From the NCBI GenBank assembly GCA_029550985.1, contig JAKPGH010000107.1, positions 1 through 11,435 of the forward strand: a DNA stretch of 11,435 nucleotides. Reading direction: 5' to 3'. Below the pieces are notes generated by a model, which saw nothing but the letters and a program-made list of their open reading frames with translations, was not told where the DNA came from and made no database searches. This stretch comes from Bacillota bacterium. GTDB taxonomy: Bacteria; Bacillota; Clostridia; Oscillospirales; Ruminococcaceae. The position numbers were made by a program, and so were the translations under genes. This document shows, one piece after another, positions 4,606 to 11,435 of the stretch; the first letter of the stretch is position 1; each line of letters begins with the position of its first letter.

Positions 4606-6897
4606 TTAATATTTGTTAAAGGCAAACCCGCTGGGAAATGCGGGAGCATCCGAGGATTCTTCCTGGTACTTTAAGCCAGGTAGCGCCTCCTGGCAAGGCT
4701 GCGGGGCGGGGGCGGAATTCCTCAGTTTGAACTGGGCCACCAACGACGCCATCACGTCGGCCTGTCCGCTCATCTCCTCGCTGGAAGCAGCGCTTTCCTC
4801 GGCGGTGGCGCTGTTCTGCTGCACCACATTGGCCACCTGCTCAATGCCCACGTTGATTTCCTCAATGGCGGCGGACTGCTGCTCCGAAGCCTCGGCAATG
4901 CTCTGGACGATTTCGGTGGTCTCGTTGACTTCGGCGATGATGGCGCCCAGCGCTTCGGAGGTGTCCTTTGCGATTTTGACGCCGACCTCCGCCTTGGAAA
5001 TGGAATTTTCAATCAGGCTGCTGGTGTTCTTGGCGGCTTCCGCGCTCTTGGCCGCCAGGTTGCGCACCTCGTCCGCCCCCACGGCGAACCCTTTGCCGGC
5101 GGCTCCCGCCCGGGCGGCTTCCACCGCGGCGTTGAGGGCAAGGATATTGGTCTGGAAGGCGATGTCGTCGATGACTTTAATCACCTTGCTGATATCGTGG
5201 CTGGAAGCGCTGATATCCTGCACGGCGGCCATCATGTGGTTCATTTGACGGGTGCCTTCCTCCGCCTTCTCTCTCATGTCGTTGGCAATCCGAGCAGCCC
5301 GGGCCGACATCTCCACATTTTTCTTGGTCTGCTCGGCCACCTTGCCAATGGCGCTGGACAGCTCCTGAATGGAGGCCGCCTGTTCGGTGGAACCGGACGC
5401 CAGCATTTGCGCGCCGTCGGCAAGCTGCTTGGCCCCAATGGACACCTGGGCCGACACGGCATTAATCTGGCTCAGGGTGGCATTGGTGGCATCCAGCAGC
5501 TGGTTGATAGCCTTGTTCATCACGTCGTTTTCGCAGCGCACCGGCATGACACCGGAATAGTCCCCCTGCGCAATCCGCAACATTTCGTTAGCCTGCTGGC
5601 GAATTTCCTGCGCCATTCTGGCAAAGGTGCGGCTGAGCAGAGCAATCTCGTTTTTGGTATTTTCAGTGCCGACATCCAGGTTGGCGGCATTGACGGCATC
5701 GATGTCGCCCACCGCCAGGGCTTCGGCAACACTGGTAATGATGGGGAGGTCCTTGAGGCGTTTGCGGAGATTGCCGATGATAATCAAACTTATTACGACA
5801 ATTAATGTAACGCCAAGGAGAACGGTAACGGCGGTTAACAGCACGGAAGATTCCTTAATATTGCTGACCGGCACCACGCCGCAGACCGCCCAGTAGCGGC
5901 CGGTGTCTCCAATCATGACGCCGCGGGCCAGGAACTGCACCTCGGTGCCGATGATGTCGGAATACATCTGCGCGGAAATTTCTCCGCCGTTCAGGAACAG
6001 GTTTTCCAGTTGGTCGCTCATGAGCGCCATCCAGGTGTCGCCATAGTAGTCCAGCAACTTATCGCTGTCACGGTGGCTGGCAATCTTACCATTGGGGGAA
6101 AAGGTGAAAATATAGCCGTCGTCCAAAATCCTGCTCGTGCTCATTTTCTCCTGAATGTTTTCCATTTTGACGTCGGCGCCCACCACCCCGACGAACTTAC
6201 CGTCCCGGATGATGGGGACGGAGATGGAGTATATCAACATGTTCTCCCCATCCACATTGTAGAAATAGGGATTGGTGATGCAGGGCTTTTTGGTGGATTT
6301 GGGCAAATTGTAAAACTCATTGCCAGGTTGGTCGTAGCCCTCCACCTTACTGTAGGTCAACAGCTTTCCCTTCTTGATGACGTAGGGGATATACCGGCCG
6401 GTGGAGTCGTGGTTTCTGGTGTTGGCGTATTGGCGGTCTCTGCCGTCCAACACGTCCGGCTCCCATACGCTCCAGGCAGCCAGCATGGAATCGTTGTTGG
6501 AAAGCACCCCCACCAGCACCTGCAAAATATCCTCTCGCGGCTCTTTGGAAGTTTGAGCAATGCTGTCCACCACCGGCGCCACCGCAGTCATGGCGCCATA
6601 GGTTTCGCTGGCAATGGCTTTAAACTCGTTGACGTACTCCTGCACCGTCGCCGAGACAAGGTCTTCGGTCAGGTTGTAAGCCGCTTGGGAAGAAAGGTTG
6701 CTGACAAAGACAACCACCACCGAAACACCTGTGACCAGCGCAATCAGGGATGGAACAAGAATTGCCAATTTGGTATTCATGCGCTGCTTCCAAAGCCTGT
6801 AGTTGTTTATGAAATTCCATTTAGAATGGTTGGTTTTGACTGTTTTTTCCTTGTTGTTGACTTTTACACGCTTTTTGATACCATTGGTTAGTTTCAT
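4606..6897 (-). CDS. Methyl-accepting chemotaxis protein with extracellular dCache sensor domain
   Basis: This membrane chemoreceptor relays ligand binding to CheA/CheW. The 763-residue product has a basic cytosolic N-terminus (1-43), TM1 (about 44-67), a dCache ligand domain (about 68-350, with AAWSVWEPDVLDGRD near 140-154 and ISVPIIRDGKFVGVVGADV near 225-243), TM2 (about 351-375), a HAMP-like region (about 376-475) and a long coiled-coil signalling domain. The conserved hairpin tip spans about 575-620 (DDIAFQTNILALNAAVEAARAG). One oddity is Gly607 in GFAVGADEVRNLA, where the family nearly always has Val. The start at 6897 follows GTGGAG by about 7 nt. An earlier ATG at 6948 overlaps the kinase gene and lacks a ribosome binding site; a later ATG at 6780 would remove the long basic N-terminus. 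The gap to the upstream kinase stop is 37 nt, so the two are probably one operon. The C-terminal end has no clear CheR-docking pentapeptide. The ligand is unknown. Confidence 0.92.
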   Translation of the reverse strand: MKLTNGIKKRVKVNNKEKTVKTNHSKWNFINNYRLWKQRMNTKLAILVPSLIALVTGVSVVVVFVSNLSSQAAYNLTEDLVSATVQEYVNEFKAIASETYGAMTAVAPVVDSIAQTSKEPREDILQVLVGVLSNNDSMLAAWSVWEPDVLDGRDRQYANTRNHDSTGRYIPYVIKKGKLLTYSKVEGYDQPGNEFYNLPKSTKKPCITNPYFYNVDGENMLIYSISVPIIRDGKFVGVVGADVKMENIQEKMSTSRILDDGYIFTFSPNGKIASHRDSDKLLDYYGDTWMALMSDQLENLFLNGGEISAQMYSDIIGTEVQFLARGVMIGDTGRYWAVCGVVPVSNIKESSVLLTAVTVLLGVTLIVVISLIIIGNLRKRLKDLPIITSVAEALAVGDIDAVNAANLDVGTENTKNEIALLSRTFARMAQEIRQQANEMLRIAQGDYSGVMPVRCENDVMNKAINQLLDATNATLSQINAVSAQVSIGAKQLADGAQMLASGSTEQAASIQELSSAIGKVAEQTKKNVEMSARAARIANDMREKAEEGTRQMNHMMAAVQDISASSHDISKVIKVIDDIAFQTNILALNAAVEAARAGAAGKGFAVGADEVRNLAAKSAEAAKNTSSLIENSISKAEVGVKIAKDTSEALGAIIAEVNETTEIVQSIAEASEQQSAAIEEINVGIEQVANVVQQNSATAEESAASSEEMSGQADVMASLVAQFKLRNSAPAPQPCQEALPGLKYQEESSDAPAFPSGFAFNKY

Positions 6898-6934
6898 ATT
6901 TGGTCTCCACTCCAACGAGATTTTCCGATTTGTT

Positions 6935-9484
6935 TTATATACCCGCATTGATCACAACTGATTTTTCCGTGCCACTTCCTTTTCCCAGATACCGTGCCAG
7001 TTTCTCCAGCAACGGCTCCAAATTGACCGGTTTGGCCAGATGGTCGTTCATCCCCGCTTTCAGGCACTCCTCCACGTCTTCCCGAAAGGCGTTGGCCGTC
7101 ATCGCGATGATGGGCACATCCTTGCCGGCCGGGTGGGAACGAATCAGCCGAGTAGCTGACAGTCCGTCCACCTTTGGCATCTGCACATCCATCAAAATCA
7201 AGTCATAGCGGTATCCGCCACAGACAAGCTCTACCGCCTGCTGCCCGTCCGCCACACAGTCCATCCGGACGCCCGTATCCTCCAACAGGGCCACCACAAT
7301 CTCCCGGTTGATTTTGATATCCTCCACAATGAGGATGTGCTTATCGCTCCAATCATAGGAGTTGTCGGGCGCTTCCCGTTTGGCCCCCGCATCCGGTTTT
7401 ACCAGTTCCGTCATGGCGCCAAACAGGATGGAGGGAAGCACCGGCTTGGACAGGCATTTGGTGATGCCGTACTGCCGGGCCTCCTGCTCCAGCTGGGAGA
7501 ACTTCCAGGGATAAGTCATGAGAATCACTTGACTGTTGCAAAACTGGGAGCGGAATTGTTCCGCCGTTTCAAAGCTTTTGAGATTGGCCATATCCCAGTC
7601 CAGCAAGAGAAGATTGTAGGGCTTTTGCCGTTCCAACCCCTCCTGGACCCGCCGGCAGGCCTCGCTGGCATCGGAGGCAAGGCAGTATTCCACGCCGAAC
7701 TCTTTGAGCACCCGTTCCAGATGCTTGCCGTGGCCGTCCGGAGAAGCCACCACCAGCACCCGCATCAGCTGGGCGACGGAGGGCTTCGATTTGTTCAACG
7801 GCTCGCCCCACTGGGCTGGAATTTCAAAGGAAAAGCAGGAGCCTTTATCCAATGCGCTTCGCACCCAGATATTCCCGCCCATGAGGTCGACAATTTGCCT
7901 GCAGATGGCAAGTCCCAAGCCGGAGCCTTCCTCCCTTTGGGCTTTTCCACCGTCCGCCTGCTGAAAGGCCTGGAACAGGCTGCCCTGCTGCTCCGGGGCG
8001 ATGCCGATGCCGTTGTCCTCCACCTCAAAGCGCAGGCGGGACCGGTCCTTTTGGGGGGTGGGGTCAAATACCCTCAACGTAACGGAGCCGTGCTCCTGAG
8101 TAAATTTGCTGGCGTTGGCGAGCAGATTGAGCACCACCTGGGTGAGGCGAAACTCGTCGTTTTTCAACCTGTGGGTGAAGATGTCCTCCAACTCCAGATG
8201 CAGCTCCTGACGCTTTTGCTCCATCCGGACCCCCATCACGGCGATGGCGTTTTCCAGCACTTTTTCCAGGTCAATTTCGTTGACCGACAGTTCGAACTTG
8301 CCGTTTTCAATTTTGCCGATGTCCAGCACCACATTGATAATATTCAAAAGCTGCCGGCAGGCGGCGTCCATGCTTTGGAAGCATTCCTTGAGCTTGTCCA
8401 AATCGTTGGTCCGTCTGGCAATGGTGCTCAGTCCGATGATGGTGTTGAGAGGGGTGCGCATTTCGTGGCTCATCCGGGACAAAAACTCGCTCTTTTCATG
8501 GGTGGCAACCAAAGCGGCGTCCCTGGCCTTGCGGAGCATTTCGGCGCTCTCGTTGTGAGCAATGGCGGAGGCAATCAACCGTCCCCCCGACACCAGCGCC
8601 CGCACCTCCATCTCCGAGAAAGTGCGTACTCTATGTACATCGTCCAATTGGATAAATCCTTTAAAGCTCTTTTCGGAAAGGGGGATGGCCAGCACCGATA
8701 GCACCTGTCGCCTGGCCAAGAGCGTCCGCTCTTCAGCCGGCAGGCTGGCCACCGGGCCGTTGAGGACTTGTCCCGCCAACATCCGACCTTTCCAGTGCGG
8801 GGTCTGGTCGTACTCCAACGTAAGCCCTGTATCCTCGCTGTTGCGCGGCGGGGGACTCTTTGACCATTGATAAATCATACGGCTGCATCGTTTGCCGTGT
8901 TTTTCAAAGCTTTTCCAAAGGGTCACCCGGTCGGCGCTCACCGCGCGCCCTAGGGTTGCGAGAGCGCCGGTGAGAGCCCCATCAAAGGCGTCATCGGCAT
9001 GGAGCAAGTCCTGGGCTATGGTGTGAAACATCTCCAACAGCCGGTTGATTTCTTCCGTTTTCCTCTTTGGCCGCAGGTCCTGGATAAACACGGCAAGACA
9101 GGTTTGCTCTTGGCGGAAAAGCCGAGCAGCCGTCAGCTGGGCAGGCAGCCTTTCGCCGCCAAGAAGCCGATAAGAAAATTCACCGGAAGCGGAACCTGTC
9201 GCCAATGCTTTTTCCAAAAACATCCGCATCTTTTGAATGCTGTTGGTTCCGTCCGGCTGAACATCCGGTATGAAACTTATGTAGTGGCGGCGGTATGCTT
9301 CTCTGCTGGAACAACCCCACAACCGCAGGGCTTCCTGGTTGCAGTCCGTCACATGTAACGTTTCATCCACAAGGATGCAGGCAAGGGGCATCATGTGCCA
9401 CATATCGGCAAAGTCAATGCCTTTTCTGCTGTTGGCGCCCGAACCGTTTCCTATGACTGGCATTGAATTGCCTTTTTCCACCAT
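6935..9484 (-). CDS. Hybrid sensor histidine kinase: PAS-GAF-HisKA-HATPase-REC-REC
   Basis: This cytosolic phosphorelay kinase has 849 residues and no membrane segment. In order I see a PAS domain (about 22-137), a GAF-like domain (about 150-312, predicted from position and pattern), and HisKA with phospho-acceptor H340 in FLSRMSHEMRTPLNTIIGLS. The ATPase domain has N457 (NLLANASKF), EDNGIGI (489-495) and GSGLGL (520-525). Receiver 1 (about 573-695) keeps D629 and K680 but has Ala-Ser where the acidic pair should be, so it is probably not phosphorylated. Receiver 2 (about 715-835) is intact, with E721/D722, D766, T796 and K818. No HPt domain is fused, so a separate phosphotransfer protein is expected. 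The ATG at 9484 follows AAGGAGG by 4-5 nt; the frame continues open upstream to 9598, but that part overlaps the promoter. The chemoreceptor gene follows in the same orientation. Confidence 0.93.
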   Translation of the reverse strand: MVEKGNSMPVIGNGSGANSRKGIDFADMWHMMPLACILVDETLHVTDCNQEALRLWGCSSREAYRRHYISFIPDVQPDGTNSIQKMRMFLEKALATGSASGEFSYRLLGGERLPAQLTAARLFRQEQTCLAVFIQDLRPKRKTEEINRLLEMFHTIAQDLLHADDAFDGALTGALATLGRAVSADRVTLWKSFEKHGKRCSRMIYQWSKSPPPRNSEDTGLTLEYDQTPHWKGRMLAGQVLNGPVASLPAEERTLLARRQVLSVLAIPLSEKSFKGFIQLDDVHRVRTFSEMEVRALVSGGRLIASAIAHNESAEMLRKARDAALVATHEKSEFLSRMSHEMRTPLNTIIGLSTIARRTNDLDKLKECFQSMDAACRQLLNIINVVLDIGKIENGKFELSVNEIDLEKVLENAIAVMGVRMEQKRQELHLELEDIFTHRLKNDEFRLTQVVLNLLANASKFTQEHGSVTLRVFDPTPQKDRSRLRFEVEDNGIGIAPEQQGSLFQAFQQADGGKAQREEGSGLGLAICRQIVDLMGGNIWVRSALDKGSCFSFEIPAQWGEPLNKSKPSVAQLMRVLVVASPDGHGKHLERVLKEFGVEYCLASDASEACRRVQEGLERQKPYNLLLLDWDMANLKSFETAEQFRSQFCNSQVILMTYPWKFSQLEQEARQYGITKCLSKPVLPSILFGAMTELVKPDAGAKREAPDNSYDWSDKHILIVEDIKINREIVVALLEDTGVRMDCVADGQQAVELVCGGYRYDLILMDVQMPKVDGLSATRLIRSHPAGKDVPIIAMTANAFREDVEECLKAGMNDHLAKPVNLEPLLEKLARYLGKGSGTEKSVVINAGI

Positions 9485-9517
9485 GTCGCCTCCTTGCGAT
9501 TTCTTCTTATTAAGGTT

Positions 9518-9541
9518 AGCGTTTAGAGCGTATGGAACGCT
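9518..9541 (-). promoter_or_regulatory. Short inverted repeat in the kinase leader
   Basis: AGCGTT (9518-9523) and AACGCT (9536-9541) form a 6-bp inverted repeat with a 12-nt centre, between the predicted transcription start (about 9563) and the ribosome binding site. It could be an mRNA hairpin or an operator. No family was recognised. Confidence 0.25.
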
Positions 9542-9569
9542 ATTTTCACATCTGATACATTGGCTACAG

Positions 9570-9598
9570 ATTATAACATATTTTTCCCCTAAATACAA
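9570..9598 (-). promoter_or_regulatory. Sigma-A promoter of the kinase/chemoreceptor operon
   Basis: On the minus strand, the -35 box TTGTAT (9598-9593) is followed after exactly 17 nt by the consensus -10 box TATAAT (9575-9570). A TG one base before the -10 makes it an extended -10 promoter. Transcription would start near 9563, giving a leader of about 80 nt. Confidence 0.75.
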
Positions 9599-9720
9599 TT
9601 TAGTTGCTTTGATATGGTATATTTGGTAATTTTATCGACAATTCGATATTTTTTTGCTAATTAGGTCGAAATAGCTTTGACGCTTGCAAGTTGGCATCTG
9701 GTCCTACTTGGAGGATGGAG

Positions 9721-9749
9721 TTGACGAAAAGGGCTGTTTCTGCTAAACT
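9721..9749 (+). promoter_or_regulatory. Sigma-A promoter in front of the truncated tRNA-Ser copy
   Basis: TTGACG (9721-9726), exactly 17 nt, then TAAACT (9744-9749). It predicts a start near 9756, about 40 nt before the tRNA remnant at 9795. This suggests the remnant was once an expressed gene. Confidence 0.5.
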
Positions 9750-9794
9750 ATAAAAACTGGGAAGAGTGTTGGACTTTCTTCCCGTTTCATATGC

Positions 9795-9836
9795 GGAGAC
9801 GTATCGAAGTGGTCATAACGGGGCGCACTCGAAATC
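9795..9836 (+). pseudogene. 5'-half tRNA-Ser remnant, broken off after the anticodon loop
   Basis: These 42 bases align without gaps to the first 42 bases of the intact tRNA-Ser at 9987, with 37 identical by eye. The match covers the acceptor 5' strand, the D arm and the anticodon loop CTCGAAA, then stops abruptly. The following sequence (CCACTCGGTC...) has no 3' anticodon strand, T-arm or acceptor 3' strand. It reads as a second tRNA-Ser gene whose 3' half was lost or displaced, for example by recombination at the anticodon loop. Confidence 0.75.
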
Positions 9837-9946
9837 CACTCGGTCAGTTGCTTTGAAAATGCGGGAAACCCTTGAGTTTCCGCGGGTTTGCGGGATTTTG
9901 AAAATTTAGCTTTTTACCGATTTCTACGGTTTTTCTACACTTTGCC
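9837..9946. other. Spacer between tRNA-Ser remnant and intact tRNA-Ser
   Basis: No gene is visible. It contains a bulged inverted repeat (GCGGGAAAC near 9862 with GTTTCCGC near 9876) and an AT-rich part with two TTTCTAC motifs (9921-9939) just before the tRNA promoter. Confidence 0.45.
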
Positions 9947-9976
9947 TTGACTTTTTCGAAAGGCTCGGTGTATTAA
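9947..9976 (+). promoter_or_regulatory. Sigma-A promoter of tRNA-Ser
   Basis: TTGACT (9947-9952), 18 nt, then TATTAA (9971-9976). Transcription would start only a few bases before the mature 5' end at 9987, which is common for tRNA genes. Confidence 0.55.
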
Positions 9977-9986
9977 AATAGAATAT

Positions 9987-10077
9987 GGAGGCGTATCGAA
10001 GTGGTCATAACGAGCCTGACTCGAAATCAGGTTGTCGAGCAATCGGCACGTGAGTTCGAATCTCACCGCCTCCGCCA
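9987..10077 (+). tRNA. tRNA-Ser (anticodon CGA)
   Basis: This tRNA decodes UCG. The acceptor strands GGAGGCG (9987-9993) and CGCCTCC (10067-10073) pair fully, with discriminator G10074 and an encoded CCA (10075-10077). The anticodon stem CCTGA/TCAGG encloses the loop CTCGAAA, with anticodon CGA at 10022-10024. A long variable arm (about 10032-10049), typical of serine tRNAs, is followed by the T arm GTGAG-TTCGAAT-CTCAC (10050-10066). A promoter lies directly upstream and two terminators follow. The neighbouring integrase gene makes this a likely integration target. Confidence 0.96.
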
Positions 10078-10078
10078 T

Positions 10079-10122
10079 GAGCCTGTTTGCGGTCAATGCC
10101 CGCAACAGGCTCTTCCTTTTTT
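10079..10122 (+). terminator. Intrinsic terminator after tRNA-Ser
   Basis: GAGCCTGTTTGCGG (10079-10092) pairs with CCGCAACAGGCTC (10100-10112), with one bulged T, followed by TTCCTTTTTT to 10122. Confidence 0.88.
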
Positions 10123-10135
10123 GGTTCTTTTCTAC

Positions 10136-10158
10136 GCCCTCTTTCGAGGGCATTTTTT
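10136..10158 (+). terminator. Second intrinsic terminator after tRNA-Ser
   Basis: GCCCTC/GAGGGC (10136-10141 with 10146-10151) closes a TTTC loop and is followed by ATTTTTT. It backs up the first terminator and keeps plus-strand transcripts from running antisense into the integrase gene. Confidence 0.75.
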
Positions 10159-10240
10159 CTGCTTTTGTAGAAAACGGATGCTTATAAAATCCTTATTTTA
10201 CAAGGCTTTGCCGTGTTTCGACTCAGCAGTCCGTAGAAAA

Positions 10241-11435
10241 TCACTCAGCCATTTCAAGTCCGATAGGTTCTTCCCGCTTGGATTTTTCAAACATGCCATC
10301 CATGACAAGCCCGGATTCGATCTGCGCATGGAAGTCAAGATGCGAGTAAATATCCGCCGTGGTCGAGAACGTGCTGTGCCCAAGCCATATCTGGATTTGC
10401 TTCATGGATATCCCGTTTGCGAGCAGTAAGCTGGCGCATGAATGCCTTAAATCGTGGAACCTGATTTTCTTCAGGTTGTTTTTTTCGAGTATCCAGCTAA
10501 AATGCTCCGTTACATAGTTGGGACGCATCAGCTTTCCGGTTTGGTCGACGCAGATATAATCCAGATAGTCCCGGCAGTAAGAACGCTTGAACATTCTGCG
10601 GTACATTTCCTGCTTCTCTTTTTCCGCCCACAGAATTTTTTCAACGGATGGCAGCAGCGGAAGGGTGCGGAAGCTGGATTTTGTTTTGAGCACATCCTCG
10701 CCGACAGCCACCGCCTTGCCATCGACCGTGTCCTCAATGACCTTGTGCTTGATGGAGATGGTCTTTTGTTCAAGGTTGATCGCATCCCATTTCAGACCAA
10801 GGACTTCACTTCTCCGTAGCCCATAGTAGGCGGCCAGTTTTACACAGACTTCCAAAGGATCATCTGATACCGCATCGAACAGCGCCATCATTTCCTCCGC
10901 CGAATAAAACTGTGCCTGATACACATTCTTTTTCGGCCTGTCCACCCTGTCAGCAGGATTACTGCTGATAATTCCCTTTTTCACAGCGTTCTGCAGCGCC
11001 CTGCGAAGCACCGCATGATAGTGAATTACCGTATTTGCCGTATACCCTTCATCAAAAATGGATTGATGAAAATCCTGAATATGCTGCGGCGTAACTTCCG
11101 CTAAGGTAATATTCAGTTCTTTAAAGTACCGGCTGATTCGGCTGTCCAGCATGGTGCGGTAGCCTTTAAACGTGGTCTTAGATATGGTGGGTTTTGCTTG
11201 AATCAACCATTTTTGAAGGTAATCCATAAAGAGAACATCCGCCTGAGGGTTCCTTTTTCCTTCAATCAGTTCCCTGGCCCGTTCTTCCGCTGCTCGACGC
11301 TCCTTTTCCTCCTGCTCCCGTTCATATTCCAAACGGATTTGGTCAAAGGCTTTTTTGGCTTTTCTTTCGCTGGTTCCCTCTACCGGCAATCCGGTGGGAA
11401 TCCACTTTGTCTTTCTTTTGCCGTCCACTTTTGTA
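10241..11435 (-). CDS. int: Tyrosine recombinase/phage-type integrase (N-terminus beyond right edge)
   Basis: This site-specific recombinase integrates and excises a mobile element. The frame is open to the window edge. A GTG at 11428 would give 395 residues, but the first visible residues resemble the internal arm-binding domain (GKRKTKWIPTGLPVEGT), so the true start probably lies outside. Numbering from that GTG, the charged linker spans about 30-60 and the SAM-like core-binding domain about 64-160 (LFMDYLQKWL...SNPADRV). The catalytic domain has R205 (YYGLRRSEVLGLKWD), lysine K250, H325/R328 (FHDLRHSCASLLLANG), H351 (IWLGHST) and nucleophile Y361 (TTADIYSHL). All catalytic residues are present, so it looks active. 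It ends about 160 bp from tRNA-Ser, pointing toward it. GC content looks lower than in the genes to the left, which fits a transferred element. Confidence 0.93.
   Translation of the reverse strand, partial: TKVDGKRKTKWIPTGLPVEGTSERKAKKAFDQIRLEYEREQEEKERRAAEERARELIEGKRNPQADVLFMDYLQKWLIQAKPTISKTTFKGYRTMLDSRISRYFKELNITLAEVTPQHIQDFHQSIFDEGYTANTVIHYHAVLRRALQNAVKKGIISSNPADRVDRPKKNVYQAQFYSAEEMMALFDAVSDDPLEVCVKLAAYYGLRRSEVLGLKWDAINLEQKTISIKHKVIEDTVDGKAVAVGEDVLKTKSSFRTLPLLPSVEKILWAEKEKQEMYRRMFKRSYCRDYLDYICVDQTGKLMRPNYVTEHFSWILEKNNLKKIRFHDLRHSCASLLLANGISMKQIQIWLGHSTFSTTADIYSHLDFHAQIESGLVMDGMFEKSKREEPIGLEMAE

Larger units (their letters stand above)
9921..10240. repeat. Five copies of a TTTCTAC(G/A) motif flanking tRNA-Ser, possible integrase arm sites
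   Basis: TTTCTACGG is at 9921-9929, TTTTCTACA at 9931-9939 and TTTTCTACG at 10128-10136. Inverted copies are GTAGAAAAC at 10167-10175 and CGTAGAAAA at 10232-10240, the last adjoining the integrase stop codon. Tyrosine recombinases bind short repeated arm-type sites beside the att core, and the arrangement would fit. The motif is short and AT-rich, so chance is possible. Confidence 0.35.

Noticed and set aside
7337..8701. Plus-strand frame of 454 codons inside the kinase gene
   Set aside because: It is fully antisense to the kinase and ATPase domains of the hybrid kinase, and has no domain signature of its own.
9760..9784. Hairpin GGGAAGA/TCTTCCC before the tRNA remnant as a terminator
   Set aside because: No T-run follows it, and the loop is long. 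It may only be 5' leader structure.
1..11435. CRISPR array or defence system
   Set aside because: No regularly spaced repeats and no defence-type genes are present. The only repeated motifs are the short ones around tRNA-Ser.

Overview
The window looks like chromosomal DNA of a Gram-positive, endospore-forming member of the Clostridia, most likely a high-GC gut lineage such as the Oscillospirales. The reasons are a SpoIID sporulation gene, AGGAGG-type ribosome binding sites, sigma-A promoters with near-ideal 17-nt spacing, a glycine-riboswitch leader on gcvT, and GC-rich genes separated by AT-rich gaps. The genus is an inference.

Layout, left to right. (1) 1-871, minus strand: the 5' two-thirds of aminomethyltransferase gcvT. 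Its roughly 255-nt leader has a sigma-A promoter, a tandem glycine-riboswitch-like element and an intrinsic terminator. (2) 950-2148, minus: spoIID, a peptidoglycan hydrolase for engulfment. (3) 2181-3498, minus: an MsmX/UgpC-type sugar ABC transporter ATPase with no permease or binding protein in the window, ending in a perfect 16-bp terminator. (4) 3416-4379, plus: an AraC-family regulator. Its predicted promoter faces that of the ATPase, and the predicted start sites are only about 12 bp apart inside an AT-rich dyad. (5) 4606-9598, minus: a probable two-gene operon of a cytosolic PAS-GAF hybrid histidine kinase with two receiver domains, followed by a dCache methyl-accepting chemotaxis protein. 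A consensus extended -10 promoter lies in front of the kinase. (6) 9721-10158, plus: a 5'-half tRNA-Ser remnant with its own promoter, an intact tRNA-Ser(CGA), and two terminators. (7) 10241 to the right edge, minus: a tyrosine recombinase whose N-terminus lies outside the window.

The genes fall into small independent units: one-carbon/glycine metabolism, sporulation, sugar uptake with its likely local regulator, and a sensory pair. The right end is the accessory part. An integrase beside a tRNA gene, a truncated tRNA copy, repeated TTTCTAC motifs around them and lower GC together suggest the edge of an integrative element or prophage. I did not find a clearly new system. The most unusual points are the arrangement at tRNA-Ser, the atypical second riboswitch aptamer, the face-to-face promoters and the degenerate first receiver domain of the kinase.
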